NCBI RefSeq assembly: GCF_013299165.1
Contig: NZ_JAAFKD010000028.1
Location: 1 to 64,000, forward strand
Source: Microcoleus sp. bin38.metabat.b11b12b14.051
GTDB lineage: Bacteria > Cyanobacteriota > Cyanobacteriia > Cyanobacteriales > Microcoleaceae
Reading direction: 5' to 3'
Length of the DNA stretch: 64,000 bases
The position numbers and the translations under genes are program-made. Numbering within the stretch: position 1 is the stretch's first letter; each line of letters begins with the position of its first letter. The notes below the pieces were generated by a model. The model did not search any database and was not told the DNA's origin. It saw only the letters and a program-made list of their open reading frames with translations. Of this stretch, positions 34,510 to 43,812 are shown piece by piece.

Positions 34510-34669
34510 GATCGATCGCACAAGACACGGCGGTCTCAGCCGCGTCGATACAAACACTCACGCACCTCCGTGGGTTGAAGAAGACACAGCGGTTGAAACC
34601 GCCGTCTCAACTGCCGTCTCAACTGCCGTCTTTCTCTGATCTTCGTCGGCGTCCGGCGGACATCGTTTG
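34510..34669. repeat. GCGGTTGAAACCGC/CGTCTC repeat cluster
   Basis: Copies of ACGGCGGTCTCAGCCGCGTC, GCGGTTGAAACCGCCGTCTC and three AACTGCCGTCT units. The right boundary is cut by MITE-A, and the rest of the same repeat continues at 34861. Confidence 0.7.
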
Positions 34670-34860
34670 TATAGAACCCATTTGAGATCTATTCTGCGTA
34701 AATCTCAGAAACCGGGTTTCTAGGAGTATTTCTCGTGACCAACCCAAAAACTCGTAGAAACCCGGTTTCTTGCCCCGGGCGTAAATCTCAGAAACCGGGT
34801 TGATCTCGGTATTTCTCGTCACCCAACCCAAAAACTCAAAGATGTCAAATGGGTTCTATA
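34670..34860. mobile_element. MITE-A copy 2 (191 bp), inserted in a repeat
   Basis: Same ends as 9515-9706 (one mismatch in the right repeat) and the same interior. Joining the flanks across the element restores GGACATCGTTTG-TA-GACGTGGTTTCAACC. This aligns with the uninterrupted repeat read on the minus strand at 22497-22448 (GGACATCGTTTCTGTAGACG). The alignment pins the insertion point to a TA dinucleotide that is duplicated. Confidence 0.88.
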
Positions 34861-34895
34861 GACGTGGTTTCAACCGCCGTCTTTTTCTAATGACA

Positions 34896-34937
34896 ACAGT
34901 CAACAGTCAACGGTTAACAGTCAACGGTCAACAGTCA
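34896..34937. repeat. Heptanucleotide repeat (GTCAACG/A)n
   Basis: Six or so 7-bp units; the last one provides the TGA stop of the minus-strand GGDEF/EAL gene at 34935-34937. Confidence 0.8.
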
Positions 34938-37900
34938 AGAAATTTTCACTTTCCTCAACAGAGAATTTACCAAAAGTTTGCTAGCATCACCAGCCGAGAG
35001 TGCAGTGCTGAAATAGTGACCCTGAATTTCGTGACAGTGGAGCGATCGCAAACAATCCAACTGCTCTTTAGTTTCTACTCCTTCGGCCACCACGCTCAAA
35101 TTCAAATCTCGCCCCAGCGTGGCTACAGCATTGGCGATCGCCCGTTGGCACGGATCAGTCGTCAGTTCCCCGACAAAAGATTTGTCTATTTTCAAGATAT
35201 TCAACGGAAACTTTTTCAAATAATTTAGAGAACAATAACCCGTGCCGAAATCGTCCAGGGCAATCTGCACTCCCATATCCTGCAACTCTCTCAGCACTTT
35301 TGTGGTATATTCCACATCTTGCATGGCCGTAGTCTCTGTAATTTCTAATTCTAAATACTTCGGTGCTAAACCAGTTGTTTCCAAACATTTTGCCACCATT
35401 TGCACTAAATTAAATTGCTGGAACTGCCGAGCCGAAAAATTGACGGCTACCCGCAAATCTGGTTGCAAAGCATCCTGCCAAGCTTTATTTTGAGTGCAGG
35501 CAGTTTGCAAAACCCATTCGCCAATAGGTACAATTAATCCGTTCTCTTCTGCCATCGGAATAAATGTCGCAGGAGAAACTAAACCTAATTCTGGATGTTG
35601 CCAGCGCAGCAGGGCTTCCATACCCTGAATTTTCCAAGTAGTGATGTTGACTTTAGGCTGGTAAAACACCTCAAATTCTCCCTGCTCTAGAGCTTCGTGC
35701 AGCCTGTTTTCTATATTCAGCAACTGGCTGCCTTGGGGATTAATTGTTGAAGTGTATAACTGATAGTTATTTCTTCCCCTTTCTTTCGCACAGTACAAGG
35801 CGGCATCGGCATTTTTGACTAAAGTTTCGGCATCTTCGCCGTCGTTGGGATAAACGGCAATGCCGATGCTGCTGCTGACGTGAAGCGACTGTCCTTCTAG
35901 TTTAAATGCTGGCTTTAAATTGTCGAGAATTCTTTGAGCTGTTTTTAGTGCATCTTCCAAGCAATTGACTTTGGGAAGCAGCACGGTAAATTCGTCGCCT
36001 CCCCAGCGCGCCACCGTATCAGTCGATCGCAATGTCTCGCTGATGCGTGCGGCAAAACCTTCTAGCAGGCGATCGCCCGCAGCGTGACCTAGTGTATCAT
36101 TAATCTTTTTGAACCTGTCCAAGTCTAAAAACATCACAGCGAGCATTCTTTGATTTTTTTTAGCTTCTCTCAATGACGCCAGCAGGCGATCGTTAAACAG
36201 TATCCGGTTCGGTAAACCAGTGAGTTGGTCATAAACAGCTTGATAGCGAATAATTTCTTCAGCTTGCTTGCGCTGAGTGATATCCATCATAGTGCCAATC
36301 GCCCGCACTGCTTCGCCGCTGGCATTGCGGATGATGTACCCGCGATCGAGCACGAAAACATATCCCCCGTCGGCGCGGCGAAAACTGTATTCCTCCGACC
36401 AACATTGAGCATCTGAGTTCATTGTTAAATTGAAGCTTGACTTCACTCTTTCCCGTTCTTCAGGATGAATATTTTGCCACCATGATTCTACTTCTATCGT
36501 CTGAGTTTCGTTAAGTTTGTATCCAAAAACTTTTTCAAACTCTTCGCTCAACCAATACTCGCTTTTTAACAAATTCAAGTCCCAAACTGCATCATTTGTT
36601 GCCCGTGTCAGCAGGTGAAAGCGTTCTTCGCTTTTGCGGAGTTTTTCTTGGGATTGCCAGCGTTCTGTTACATCGCGAAAGCTGAATACTCTACCGCTAA
36701 TTTTGCCTCCAGTCAGTTGCGGGAGCGAGTAGCGCTCAAAAATTCTGCCATCTTTAAACTCGATGATATCGAAACTTTCAACAGCAGGGCGATCGGACAA
36801 TTCTTTAGCCCGGTAAAGAAAGATTTCCGGGTATTTTAACTGGTTTATTCCAAACCCCAAAATTTGGTTGCTATCTCTCGAATCCAGCAGGAAATCTGGC
36901 AACTGCCACATTTGGGCAAACTTGCGATTAAAGCTGACCACTTTTCCTTGGCCGTCAACCGCCAGAATGCCGTCAGCAGTAGACTCAATGGTGGCTTGCA
37001 ACAACGAAAGAGATGTTTCTAGTTCTAACTCTGCTAATTTGCGATCGCTAATGTCAAAAGCTGTGACTAATATCGACGCTTTTCTTTCAAATTTGATAAT
37101 ATCTACAGTGGCTTCAATCCAGCGTGTTTCTCCGGTTTTAGTGAGAATTTTTACTTCATTTTTTGAAAGTAAACTTTCTCGGATCTGGTGGGATTTGCCC
37201 CATCTTTTAACTGTTTCTCTAAAATCTGGATGAACTAAATCGTATAAATCCAACGCTAGCAATTCTTCGCGAGTATATCCAGTCATATCTTCTGTCTGAG
37301 AATTAACAAAGCGCAACTGTCGGCGCTGATAGATAAATGCAGCAGCATTAACAGTCTCTACCAGTTGCCGAAACTTTTTTTCACTGCGCCGCAAATCTCT
37401 TTCAGCCCGCTTGCTATCGGTAATATCTTGTGCTACGTACAACTTACCGCTGACATGGCCTTTGTCGTCCCGAATAGTTGAAATAGAAAGCAGGACAATT
37501 ATTTTTTTATAATCTTTAGAAATGTAGATTCTTTCGACGTTTTTCACACAATTTTCTGCTGTTAAATTAGCTAACTCTGACCCTTGTGCAGGTGAGTCAG
37601 TCTCTTTAAAAAGTCCGGCTATTTGTTTTCCTAACAAATCTTTTTTAGAATATCCTAAAAGTTCACAAGTAGCTTGGTTTAATGACAGGATATGACCGCC
37701 TGGGGTGGTGGCAATTATCGAGACGCTCATTTCCTCGCAAATATCGAGGGCATATTCGGCAGTTTGCTGCAAATCTTGGGTCATTTTGGCAATAGTATCC
37801 CCAATATCTTGTAGTTTTTTTGGTTCCAATATAGTTTCTCCCTGTGGTAGCTTGTGTTGCACGGTTTGAGAATTCTGTTTAATAGCCCAGCTCGCCTTGG

Positions 37901-38282
37901 ACAACAGATTTGCGATTTTATTCCTCCTGATGAACAGCGAGATTGCTAGAGAAATAAAAACCAGATAAAAACTAATTTTTTTTAAACTAAAAGTCGGAGC
38001 GAGAGCGGAATCTTTATCAGAATATGTAAAATTGTAGGTTCGTGTATTTATTGGTTCTATATAAGAAGAGGATTTATCCACAAATAAGTCTGCTCTTGAA
38101 TTAGTGCCAGATGCCGATCGCCTAGAGCTGTGGTTGTCAGGTGCTACCCAAATTGCTTTTGCCGCGAGATTGCCGTCTCTAACCCCTACCATTGCGGGCA
38201 AAATTTTGGGATTAATGCAACATTCCACACCCAAAAAAGTAGCAGTTAAATATCCCAACATTAATCTGTCTATCGTTTTCAT
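34935..38282 (-). CDS. PAS-rich diguanylate cyclase/phosphodiesterase
   Basis: 1115 aa. N-terminal TM (MKTIDRLMLGYLTATFLGVE), an exported ~80-residue segment, a second TM ~100-118, then four PAS/PAC modules (~170-680, with YRVRTE-like DITDSKRAE, DISDRKLAE and DITQRKQAEE ends). GGDEF domain ~690-850 has an intact signature RWGGDEF and I-site RSTD five residues upstream. EAL domain ~865-1110 has EALLRW, EITETTAM, ALDDFGTGYCSL, KIDKSF and AEGVET. Both activities look intact: c-di-GMP synthesis with product inhibition, and hydrolysis. The PAS units may bind flavin or heme, but no signature decides. Monocistronic. Confidence 0.92.
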   Translation of the reverse strand: MKTIDRLMLGYLTATFLGVECCINPKILPAMVGVRDGNLAAKAIWVAPDNHSSRRSASGTNSRADLFVDKSSSYIEPINTRTYNFTYSDKDSALAPTFSLKKISFYLVFISLAISLFIRRNKIANLLSKASWAIKQNSQTVQHKLPQGETILEPKKLQDIGDTIAKMTQDLQQTAEYALDICEEMSVSIIATTPGGHILSLNQATCELLGYSKKDLLGKQIAGLFKETDSPAQGSELANLTAENCVKNVERIYISKDYKKIIVLLSISTIRDDKGHVSGKLYVAQDITDSKRAERDLRRSEKKFRQLVETVNAAAFIYQRRQLRFVNSQTEDMTGYTREELLALDLYDLVHPDFRETVKRWGKSHQIRESLLSKNEVKILTKTGETRWIEATVDIIKFERKASILVTAFDISDRKLAELELETSLSLLQATIESTADGILAVDGQGKVVSFNRKFAQMWQLPDFLLDSRDSNQILGFGINQLKYPEIFLYRAKELSDRPAVESFDIIEFKDGRIFERYSLPQLTGGKISGRVFSFRDVTERWQSQEKLRKSEERFHLLTRATNDAVWDLNLLKSEYWLSEEFEKVFGYKLNETQTIEVESWWQNIHPEERERVKSSFNLTMNSDAQCWSEEYSFRRADGGYVFVLDRGYIIRNASGEAVRAIGTMMDITQRKQAEEIIRYQAVYDQLTGLPNRILFNDRLLASLREAKKNQRMLAVMFLDLDRFKKINDTLGHAAGDRLLEGFAARISETLRSTDTVARWGGDEFTVLLPKVNCLEDALKTAQRILDNLKPAFKLEGQSLHVSSSIGIAVYPNDGEDAETLVKNADAALYCAKERGRNNYQLYTSTINPQGSQLLNIENRLHEALEQGEFEVFYQPKVNITTWKIQGMEALLRWQHPELGLVSPATFIPMAEENGLIVPIGEWVLQTACTQNKAWQDALQPDLRVAVNFSARQFQQFNLVQMVAKCLETTGLAPKYLELEITETTAMQDVEYTTKVLRELQDMGVQIALDDFGTGYCSLNYLKKFPLNILKIDKSFVGELTTDPCQRAIANAVATLGRDLNLSVVAEGVETKEQLDCLRSLHCHEIQGHYFSTALSAGDASKLLVNSLLRKVKIS

Positions 38283-38630
38283 TTCTGTGAATCCTTGATT
38301 TTAAATCAATGCTAACTAAATTCCTGTGACAAAAACAAAAATTAACGAACCAAGTTTTAGGTACTCGTAAAACATATATAACCTTTATTTTTGTGAATTT
38401 GGACAATTAAGTTTTTCAAAATTTTTCAATTTTTTTCCATAATTAATTATAATTCTAATTATAATTTTAAATATGTCATCGGCCATTTTGCCACAAATTA
38501 TCCGCCATTATGCGTAGAGATCGGCTGGGAGCGCGCTAAAATTAGAGAATTCCCCTCATAAGTCGGCAAGATTTGTTATAAAAATAAACAATTAGCTTAA
38601 AATCGATGCACAGATCCACGAATTGAACCA
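38283..38630. promoter_or_regulatory. AT-rich divergent promoter region
   Basis: Intergenic region between the leftward GGDEF/EAL gene and the rightward coiled-coil gene. It is strongly AT-rich around 38400-38475 (AATTATAATTCTAATTATAA). No repeat family is present, unusual for this window. Specific promoter boxes are not assignable. Confidence 0.4.
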
Positions 38631-39209
38631 ATGAGCCAGACGATCCCAGAACTCCAAACAGAAGTCCGCGCGCTGCAAGCAGAAGTTGCCACCATGCAAG
38701 AGGCGCGCGAAAAACTTTGCGTACAGCGCTCAGAGTGCCGAGTGACAGTCAGTTTCCCGAAGAATAATACTCCTGAGGCTATGGCCGAGTTCCACCAGCA
38801 AAATGCTGCCTTTGGGGAGCAGTGGTTGCAACAAATCCAGGAGATTGAGCGAGAAACTCAAATTATAGAAAAGCAACTCGAACAAAAACAGGCGGTAATC
38901 AATTACAAACAAGGCGAACTAGACAAATTGCTAGCGGGACAGCACTGGCAAAAAGTAGAAAACGACGTTCAAACCGGGGAAAAGCGCTTGCAAGCACAAG
39001 CTCGCAAAATCAATCAAGCAGCAGCACAACTTGAGGCGGAAATCCAAGCTTTAAAAGCACTGTACGATTTACTCAATCCCAGTTATTCCGAGTGGTTTCA
39101 ACAACAAACTGAAGTTGTTGATTTTTCGGCAAAAACTATTCCTTACGCTTTTCCCAGTAGCAGCGGCTTAATATTGGCAAATAAGGAGATTGAATGGGAT
39201 AAAAAATAG
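38631..39209 (+). CDS. Coiled-coil protein of unknown function
   Basis: 192 aa, largely heptad-patterned from residue 5 to ~155 (ELQTEVRALQAEVATMQEAR, EIERETQIIEKQLEQKQAV, AAAQLEAEIQALKALYDLL). A short aromatic C-terminus (YSEWFQQQTEVVDF) follows. No signal peptide or TM. It may be structural or a scaffold; no family recognised. A 10-bp-arm hairpin (39247-39293, AATGTCGCCG/CGGCGACATT) downstream may terminate it. Confidence 0.7.
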   Translation: MSQTIPELQTEVRALQAEVATMQEAREKLCVQRSECRVTVSFPKNNTPEAMAEFHQQNAAFGEQWLQQIQEIERETQIIEKQLEQKQAVINYKQGELDKLLAGQHWQKVENDVQTGEKRLQAQARKINQAAAQLEAEIQALKALYDLLNPSYSEWFQQQTEVVDFSAKTIPYAFPSSSGLILANKEIEWDKK

Positions 39210-39246
39210 TTTTCTACTGTGGAAATTGCAGGTAAATTATTAGGTT

Positions 39247-39293
39247 GAATGTCGCCGCAAAATTGCTCAATAACTCTGACGGGACGGCGACAT
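39247..39293. terminator. Possible terminator hairpin
   Basis: Perfect 10-bp inverted repeat AATGTCGCCG / CGGCGACATT, 38 bp after the coiled-coil gene. Followed by AT-rich sequence (TTAATTATTTATAGCC) without a true T-run. The remaining space to 39576 holds AT-rich DNA with no gene. Confidence 0.4.
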
Positions 39294-39576
39294 TTAATTA
39301 TTTATAGCCTTTTTATCAAACCTGAGCTATGGTTTAGATTTTAGATTTTATATTTTCGATTCGGACATTCAGGGATTGAGAGATTGATTGTCAATACTTC
39401 ATATTTTTGATAAATGCTATATTTGTTTTACAAAAAATCAATTAAATAATTACAGAGGGGTGCTGAGGGCGATCGGGTTAAAAATTTTGAGTTTATTTTT
39501 GTGAAATAGGTTTATTTTTACGATATTGTCAAGCTAAAATATAAAATCTAACAGTCTACAATCTTGAATAGACTTA

Positions 39577-40617
39577 ATGATGAAACGATTGATTTGGATA
39601 GCGCTATTTATTCTGGTTGGGTTGGTGGCTGCGGGTTGGGGTTCTGGCTCGTTGCAGCGTTTTTCGGCTGTGCCGGAAGTTTCGATCGATCGCACTATCC
39701 ACACTTCCCAAAACCCGTCTACCTCGCCACTGACTGCTGAAAAAGATGCACCCAGCGGCCTGCAAATTGACCCGTTGAGATTGTGGAAACACGTTGAAAC
39801 TCTAGCAGGAGAACGGGTGGAAGAACAATCTCGCACTTTTACGAGAGACTACATTTCGCAACAACTGCAAACCTTCGGTTTTTCGCCAAAATTGCAGGAA
39901 TTCGATCGCGGAATCAATGTTTTTGCCGAGAGAAAAGGTACTGACTCAAAAGCTGGGGCAATTCTCGTTGCTGCACACTACGACACTGTACCAAAATCGC
40001 CTGGGGCTGACGACAATGCGACAGGAGTTGCAGCAGTTTTAGAAGTAGCAAGATTGCTGGGTTCTAGTCCCACGCCTCGGACATTGCAAGTGGCATTTTT
40101 CGATAGGGAAGAAATCGGACTTTTAGGCAGTTTAGCATTCGCCGGTAGCCCAGCGCGATTAAAAAATTTGCAGGGTGCGATCGTCCTAGATATGATCGGT
40201 TATTCTTGCCACAAGTCAGGCTGTCAGCAATATCCCGAAGGATTGACACCGCAACCGTTTCTAGATGCAGCCGGGGTAACATCTCCCGATAAGGGCGAGT
40301 TTATCGCTGTGGTTGGGGATGCGGAACATCCGTTGCTGTTGCGCGCTTTTGCGGAGTCGCCAAAAGCTGATTTACCTGCTGTGGTAACTCTACCGGTTCC
40401 TCTGAAAGGGGTGCTGACTCCCGATGTTTTACGCAGCGACCACGCGCCGTTCTGGTATAAAGGAGTTGGTGCTGTGTTGGTGACGGATACTGCAAATTTG
40501 CGATCGCCCCACTACCACCAATCTACCGATACCCTCGCAACTATCGATCGGTCTTTTTTCGCCGGTTCTGCCCAAATCGTGGTCAATGCCGCAGCTAAAC
40601 TATTGGAAATTCAGTAA
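39577..40617 (+). CDS. M28 family metallopeptidase
   Basis: 346 aa. A signal/anchor helix (LIWIALFILVGLVAAGW) is followed by the M28 zinc-peptidase domain with metal ligands in order: AAHYDTVPKSPGADDNATG (His, bridging Asp), FFDREEIGLLGS (catalytic Glu-Glu), VLDMIGYS (Asp) and SPHYHQSTDT (His). It is probably a periplasmic or membrane-tethered aminopeptidase. The ATG 39577 is followed by a second ATG; both fit. Its stop TAA is fused to a heptanucleotide repeat. Confidence 0.9.
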   Translation: MMKRLIWIALFILVGLVAAGWGSGSLQRFSAVPEVSIDRTIHTSQNPSTSPLTAEKDAPSGLQIDPLRLWKHVETLAGERVEEQSRTFTRDYISQQLQTFGFSPKLQEFDRGINVFAERKGTDSKAGAILVAAHYDTVPKSPGADDNATGVAAVLEVARLLGSSPTPRTLQVAFFDREEIGLLGSLAFAGSPARLKNLQGAIVLDMIGYSCHKSGCQQYPEGLTPQPFLDAAGVTSPDKGEFIAVVGDAEHPLLLRAFAESPKADLPAVVTLPVPLKGVLTPDVLRSDHAPFWYKGVGAVLVTDTANLRSPHYHQSTDTLATIDRSFFAGSAQIVVNAAAKLLEIQ

Positions 40618-40702
40618 TTAGTCATTAGTCATTAGTCATTAGTCATTTGTCATTTGTCATTAGTCATTTGTCAGTTGTCAGTTGTTAGTTGTCAGTTGAC
40701 AG
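40615..40702. repeat. Heptanucleotide repeats (TTAGTCA)n/(GTCAGTT)n
   Basis: About twelve 7-bp units: TTAGTCA, then TTTGTCA, then GTTGTCA/GTCAGTT, immediately after and sharing bases with the M28 peptidase stop. Confidence 0.85.
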
Positions 40703-40841
40703 AATGAATAGGGAATAGAGAATATAGGTGTAACGTGCGCGGAAGACGATACATTTTGCATAAGTTCTCAAATAAATAAGTCGATTGTGGCGCTAGTTTT
40801 GATATGCTGACAAAAGTTAGCGCCAAAAATGTGATTTAAAT

Positions 40842-43202
40842 ATGATAGGTAATATAGGACAACCGACTGCTGTCAGCGATCGCCCTTATTTAGTATTAAC
40901 GAGTCAAGATCAAACCATACAGTTAGAGTTAAAACAGCCGCAGCACGTACTAGGGCGCGATCGCACTCGTGCTGATTTCGTGGTTCCCGAGCCTTGGCGG
41001 GCAGTTTCCGGCGTTCATGCTGTGTTGCGCCAAAAGGGGGATACTTACTGGATTTACGACGGTGACGGACAGCGCCCGAGCACTAATGGCTTATTTGTCG
41101 ATCGCACTCGCATTACTCCCAATGACGGTTATTGTCTCAAAAACGGTACAGAAATTAAAATCGGTCTCGATCCAAAAAATCAAGTTTTAGTCACTTATTT
41201 TAATCCGCTGGCGAGTCAAATTTTTCCGCCCAGCAAACAGTCAATTCCTCTCAGCAATCGATCGGTTTTGTTGGGCCGCGATCCAAATGCTTCGCTGCAA
41301 TTGGATGCGCCGCTGGTTTCGAGGCGCCACGCGACAATCGATGCAGACAGTCGCGGTAATTATATTTTACGAGACCACAGTGTTAATGGCGTTTTTGTCA
41401 ACGGTCAGCGCATCACAAATTCTGCACAGTTGGCCGAGGGAGATGCGATTCGGATCGGCCCGTTTACTCTAACTTACCGCAATCATACGTTAGAGGTGCA
41501 AGACCGAGGCAATCAAATTCGCCTCGATGCTGACAGTCTGGTGATTCCCAAGCGTTTGGATCGTATCACTTTGGCGATCGAACCAGGGCAGTTTGTGGCT
41601 TTAGTCGGCGGTAGTGGTGCGGGTAAATCTACTTTAATGCGGACGCTTTTAGGGATTGAGAAAACTACTGAAGGCGCTGTGTTTCTCAACGGCGACAACT
41701 TGCGCCAAAACTTCAATATTTATCGCAATCAAATTGGTTACGTCCCTCAAGATGATATTATTCACGCAGATTTAACCGTAGAAGAAGTGTTGAGTTATGC
41801 TGCTAAATTGCGCTTACCTCCCGATACAGATGTTAAGCAAGTAGTCGCAAAAACTTTAGAAGATATTGAAATGACTCACCGCCGTACTGCTGTTGTCAGA
41901 CAGCTTAGTGGCGGACAGCGCAAACGGGTTAGCATCGGAGTTGAACTGTTAGCAGATCCGAAACTTTTCTTTTTGGACGAACCGACTTCCGGGCTAGATC
42001 CGGGGTTGGATAAGAAGATGATGCAGCTACTGCGAAAGTTGGCAAGTCAAGGCCGGACGGTGATTCTGGTGACTCACGCGACGGCAAATATCACCATGTG
42101 CGATCGCATTGTCTTTATGGGCCGCGGCGGACGGCTTTGTTACTTCGGCCCGCCCACCGAAGCCCTGGATTTTTTCGATGTCAAAACTGGGGATTTTGCC
42201 GACATTTACAACGAATTAGAAACAGGAGAAACCAACGTTCAAAGCTGGGCAGAAAAGTTCAATAAATCTCCATACTATCAGCAGTATATTGTCAACCACT
42301 TCAGCACCGGCAACGCTAATGGAAAAACACCTGCTGCGCCTCCCAAGCCCAAATCTGTATCTTTTGTAAACCAACTCGTTCTGCTTGCTCAGCGCTATTT
42401 TCAGCTTATTTGCCGCGACTTAGTTAACTTGAGTTTAGCTCTTTTAACGGCTCCGATCGGGATTAGTTTGCTACGGCTTGCCGTCAGGGATAAAGACCCG
42501 TTAATTGGCGCACCCGAACCAACTTTAGCACCTTTAGCGATGCGCGTTTTGTTTGTATTTACCTGCGCGGCTATTTGGGTAGGACTCGCAACTTCTCTGC
42601 AAGAGATTGTCAAAGAATCGGCTATTTATTTGCGCGAACGTTTAGTTAATTTAGGATTGTTTGCTTATTTGGGTTCAAAGCTTTTCATACTTTCCGGCTT
42701 AGCGGTATTGCAAACGCTGTTGATGGTAGGAGTGATTCTGATTGCTTTTAAATCCCCGGAACCGAGTTTAATTTCCTGGCCGGTGGGAGCAGCTATTACC
42801 ACATTCCTGACTTTAATGAGCTGTATAAGTCTTGGATTGCTGGTTTCTGCGATCGTCAAAAATGGCTCTCAAGCTAATAGCGCTTTACCTCTAATATTGT
42901 TGCCTCAGATTATTTTTTCTGGAGTTTTGTTTAAGATGGAAGGTGTGGCGAGCAAGTTTTCTTGGTTGATGTTAAGCCGCTGGTCTGTGGGTGCTTACGG
43001 TTCTTTAGTTAATGTAAATGCGATGGTTCCCGCGCCTACTACTTTGCCCGATGGGAGCATACTTCCTCAGCCGTTTGAGCCTACTCCTGTTTACGATCCA
43101 ACTTGGCACAATCTCAGTTTAAATTGGGGGATTTTGTGCGTGCATATTTTCGTTTATTTGATGTTGACTCTGTGGTTGCAGAAGCGGAAGGATATTTTAT
43201 AG
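40842..43202 (+). CDS. ABCG-type transporter with two N-terminal FHA domains
   Basis: 786 aa. FHA1 ~20-110 (HVLGRDRTRADFVV, GVHAVLRQ, STNGLFVD) and FHA2 ~135-210 (LLGRDPNASLQLD, VSRRHATID, SVNGVFVNG). Nucleotide-binding domain ~225-450 with Walker A GGSGAGKST (~256-264), GYVPQDD, signature LSGGQRKRVS and Walker B LFFLDEPTSG. ABC2-type membrane domain ~510-786 with about six helices. It is a half transporter with everything in one chain. FHA domains bind phosphothreonine, so Ser/Thr kinases probably control it. Substrate unknown. Monocistronic; the TAG is followed by a GACAGTT heptanucleotide repeat. Confidence 0.92.
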   Translation: MIGNIGQPTAVSDRPYLVLTSQDQTIQLELKQPQHVLGRDRTRADFVVPEPWRAVSGVHAVLRQKGDTYWIYDGDGQRPSTNGLFVDRTRITPNDGYCLKNGTEIKIGLDPKNQVLVTYFNPLASQIFPPSKQSIPLSNRSVLLGRDPNASLQLDAPLVSRRHATIDADSRGNYILRDHSVNGVFVNGQRITNSAQLAEGDAIRIGPFTLTYRNHTLEVQDRGNQIRLDADSLVIPKRLDRITLAIEPGQFVALVGGSGAGKSTLMRTLLGIEKTTEGAVFLNGDNLRQNFNIYRNQIGYVPQDDIIHADLTVEEVLSYAAKLRLPPDTDVKQVVAKTLEDIEMTHRRTAVVRQLSGGQRKRVSIGVELLADPKLFFLDEPTSGLDPGLDKKMMQLLRKLASQGRTVILVTHATANITMCDRIVFMGRGGRLCYFGPPTEALDFFDVKTGDFADIYNELETGETNVQSWAEKFNKSPYYQQYIVNHFSTGNANGKTPAAPPKPKSVSFVNQLVLLAQRYFQLICRDLVNLSLALLTAPIGISLLRLAVRDKDPLIGAPEPTLAPLAMRVLFVFTCAAIWVGLATSLQEIVKESAIYLRERLVNLGLFAYLGSKLFILSGLAVLQTLLMVGVILIAFKSPEPSLISWPVGAAITTFLTLMSCISLGLLVSAIVKNGSQANSALPLILLPQIIFSGVLFKMEGVASKFSWLMLSRWSVGAYGSLVNVNAMVPAPTTLPDGSILPQPFEPTPVYDPTWHNLSLNWGILCVHIFVYLMLTLWLQKRKDIL

Positions 43203-43425
43203 CAGTTGACAGTTGACAGAAGAGCCCGCCCGCGGAGTCGAGGGGTTGACAGCTTGCGCGCTCGCGACTTGCCCGCCCGCGAAGTCGAGGGGAGTCGAAG
43301 AGTTGACAGTTGACAGAAGAGCCCGCCCGCGGAGTCGAGGGGTTGACAGCTTGCGCTGAGCGAAGTCGAAGAGTTGACAGAAGAGCCCGCCCGCGGAGTC
43401 GAGGGGTTGACAGTTAAAGAGTCAA
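43203..43425. repeat. GTTGACAG / GCCCGCCCGCGGAGTCGAGG repeat cluster
   Basis: Alternating GTTGACAG heptamers and three or four GAGCCCGCCCGCGGAGTCGA units right after the ABCG gene. A palindromic GTAGGGTGCGTCGCT...AGCGACGCACCTTAC follows at 43431-43495. Confidence 0.75.
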
Positions 43426-43552
43426 TACCGTAGGGTGCGTCGCTATCAATCATCTACTTGGAAAAGTGAAAAATCTCACAGCGACGCACCTTACAAGGAT
43501 CTATCCTCGCCGACAATAATTGCCTAAAATCAACAATAGGACACATATAGCC

Positions 43553-43655
43553 CAATACGGTTTACTTAAGGCCGTCTTGGGGGTAAAACACTATGAAAAA
43601 TAGATACTGCGATTGCTTCGTTCCTCGCAATGACAATCTTAAGTAAACCGTATTG
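43553..43655. mobile_element. MITE-D copy 1 (103 bp) with 10-bp target duplication
   Basis: Perfect 18-bp inverted ends CAATACGGTTTACTTAAG (43553-43570) and CTTAAGTAAACCGTATTG (43638-43655). Flanked by the perfect 10-bp direct repeat ACATATAGCC (43543-43552 and 43656-43665). The interior contains TATGAAAAATAGATACTGCG and ATTGCTTCGTTCCTCGCAAT and is non-coding. A homologous copy is at 61445-61561. Confidence 0.85.
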
Positions 43656-43812
43656 ACATATAGCCTTTCTCAAAAAGATGAGGTACTCATGGGCATAGGC
43701 CTCCGTGGCCTCCGTGGGCATACCTCACTTTTTTGAGAACCGCTATAGGCTTTGCGTAAGTATTATATAATTAGGGATCTGCACTTAATTAATGCAAAAA
43801 AATGAGGATTAA

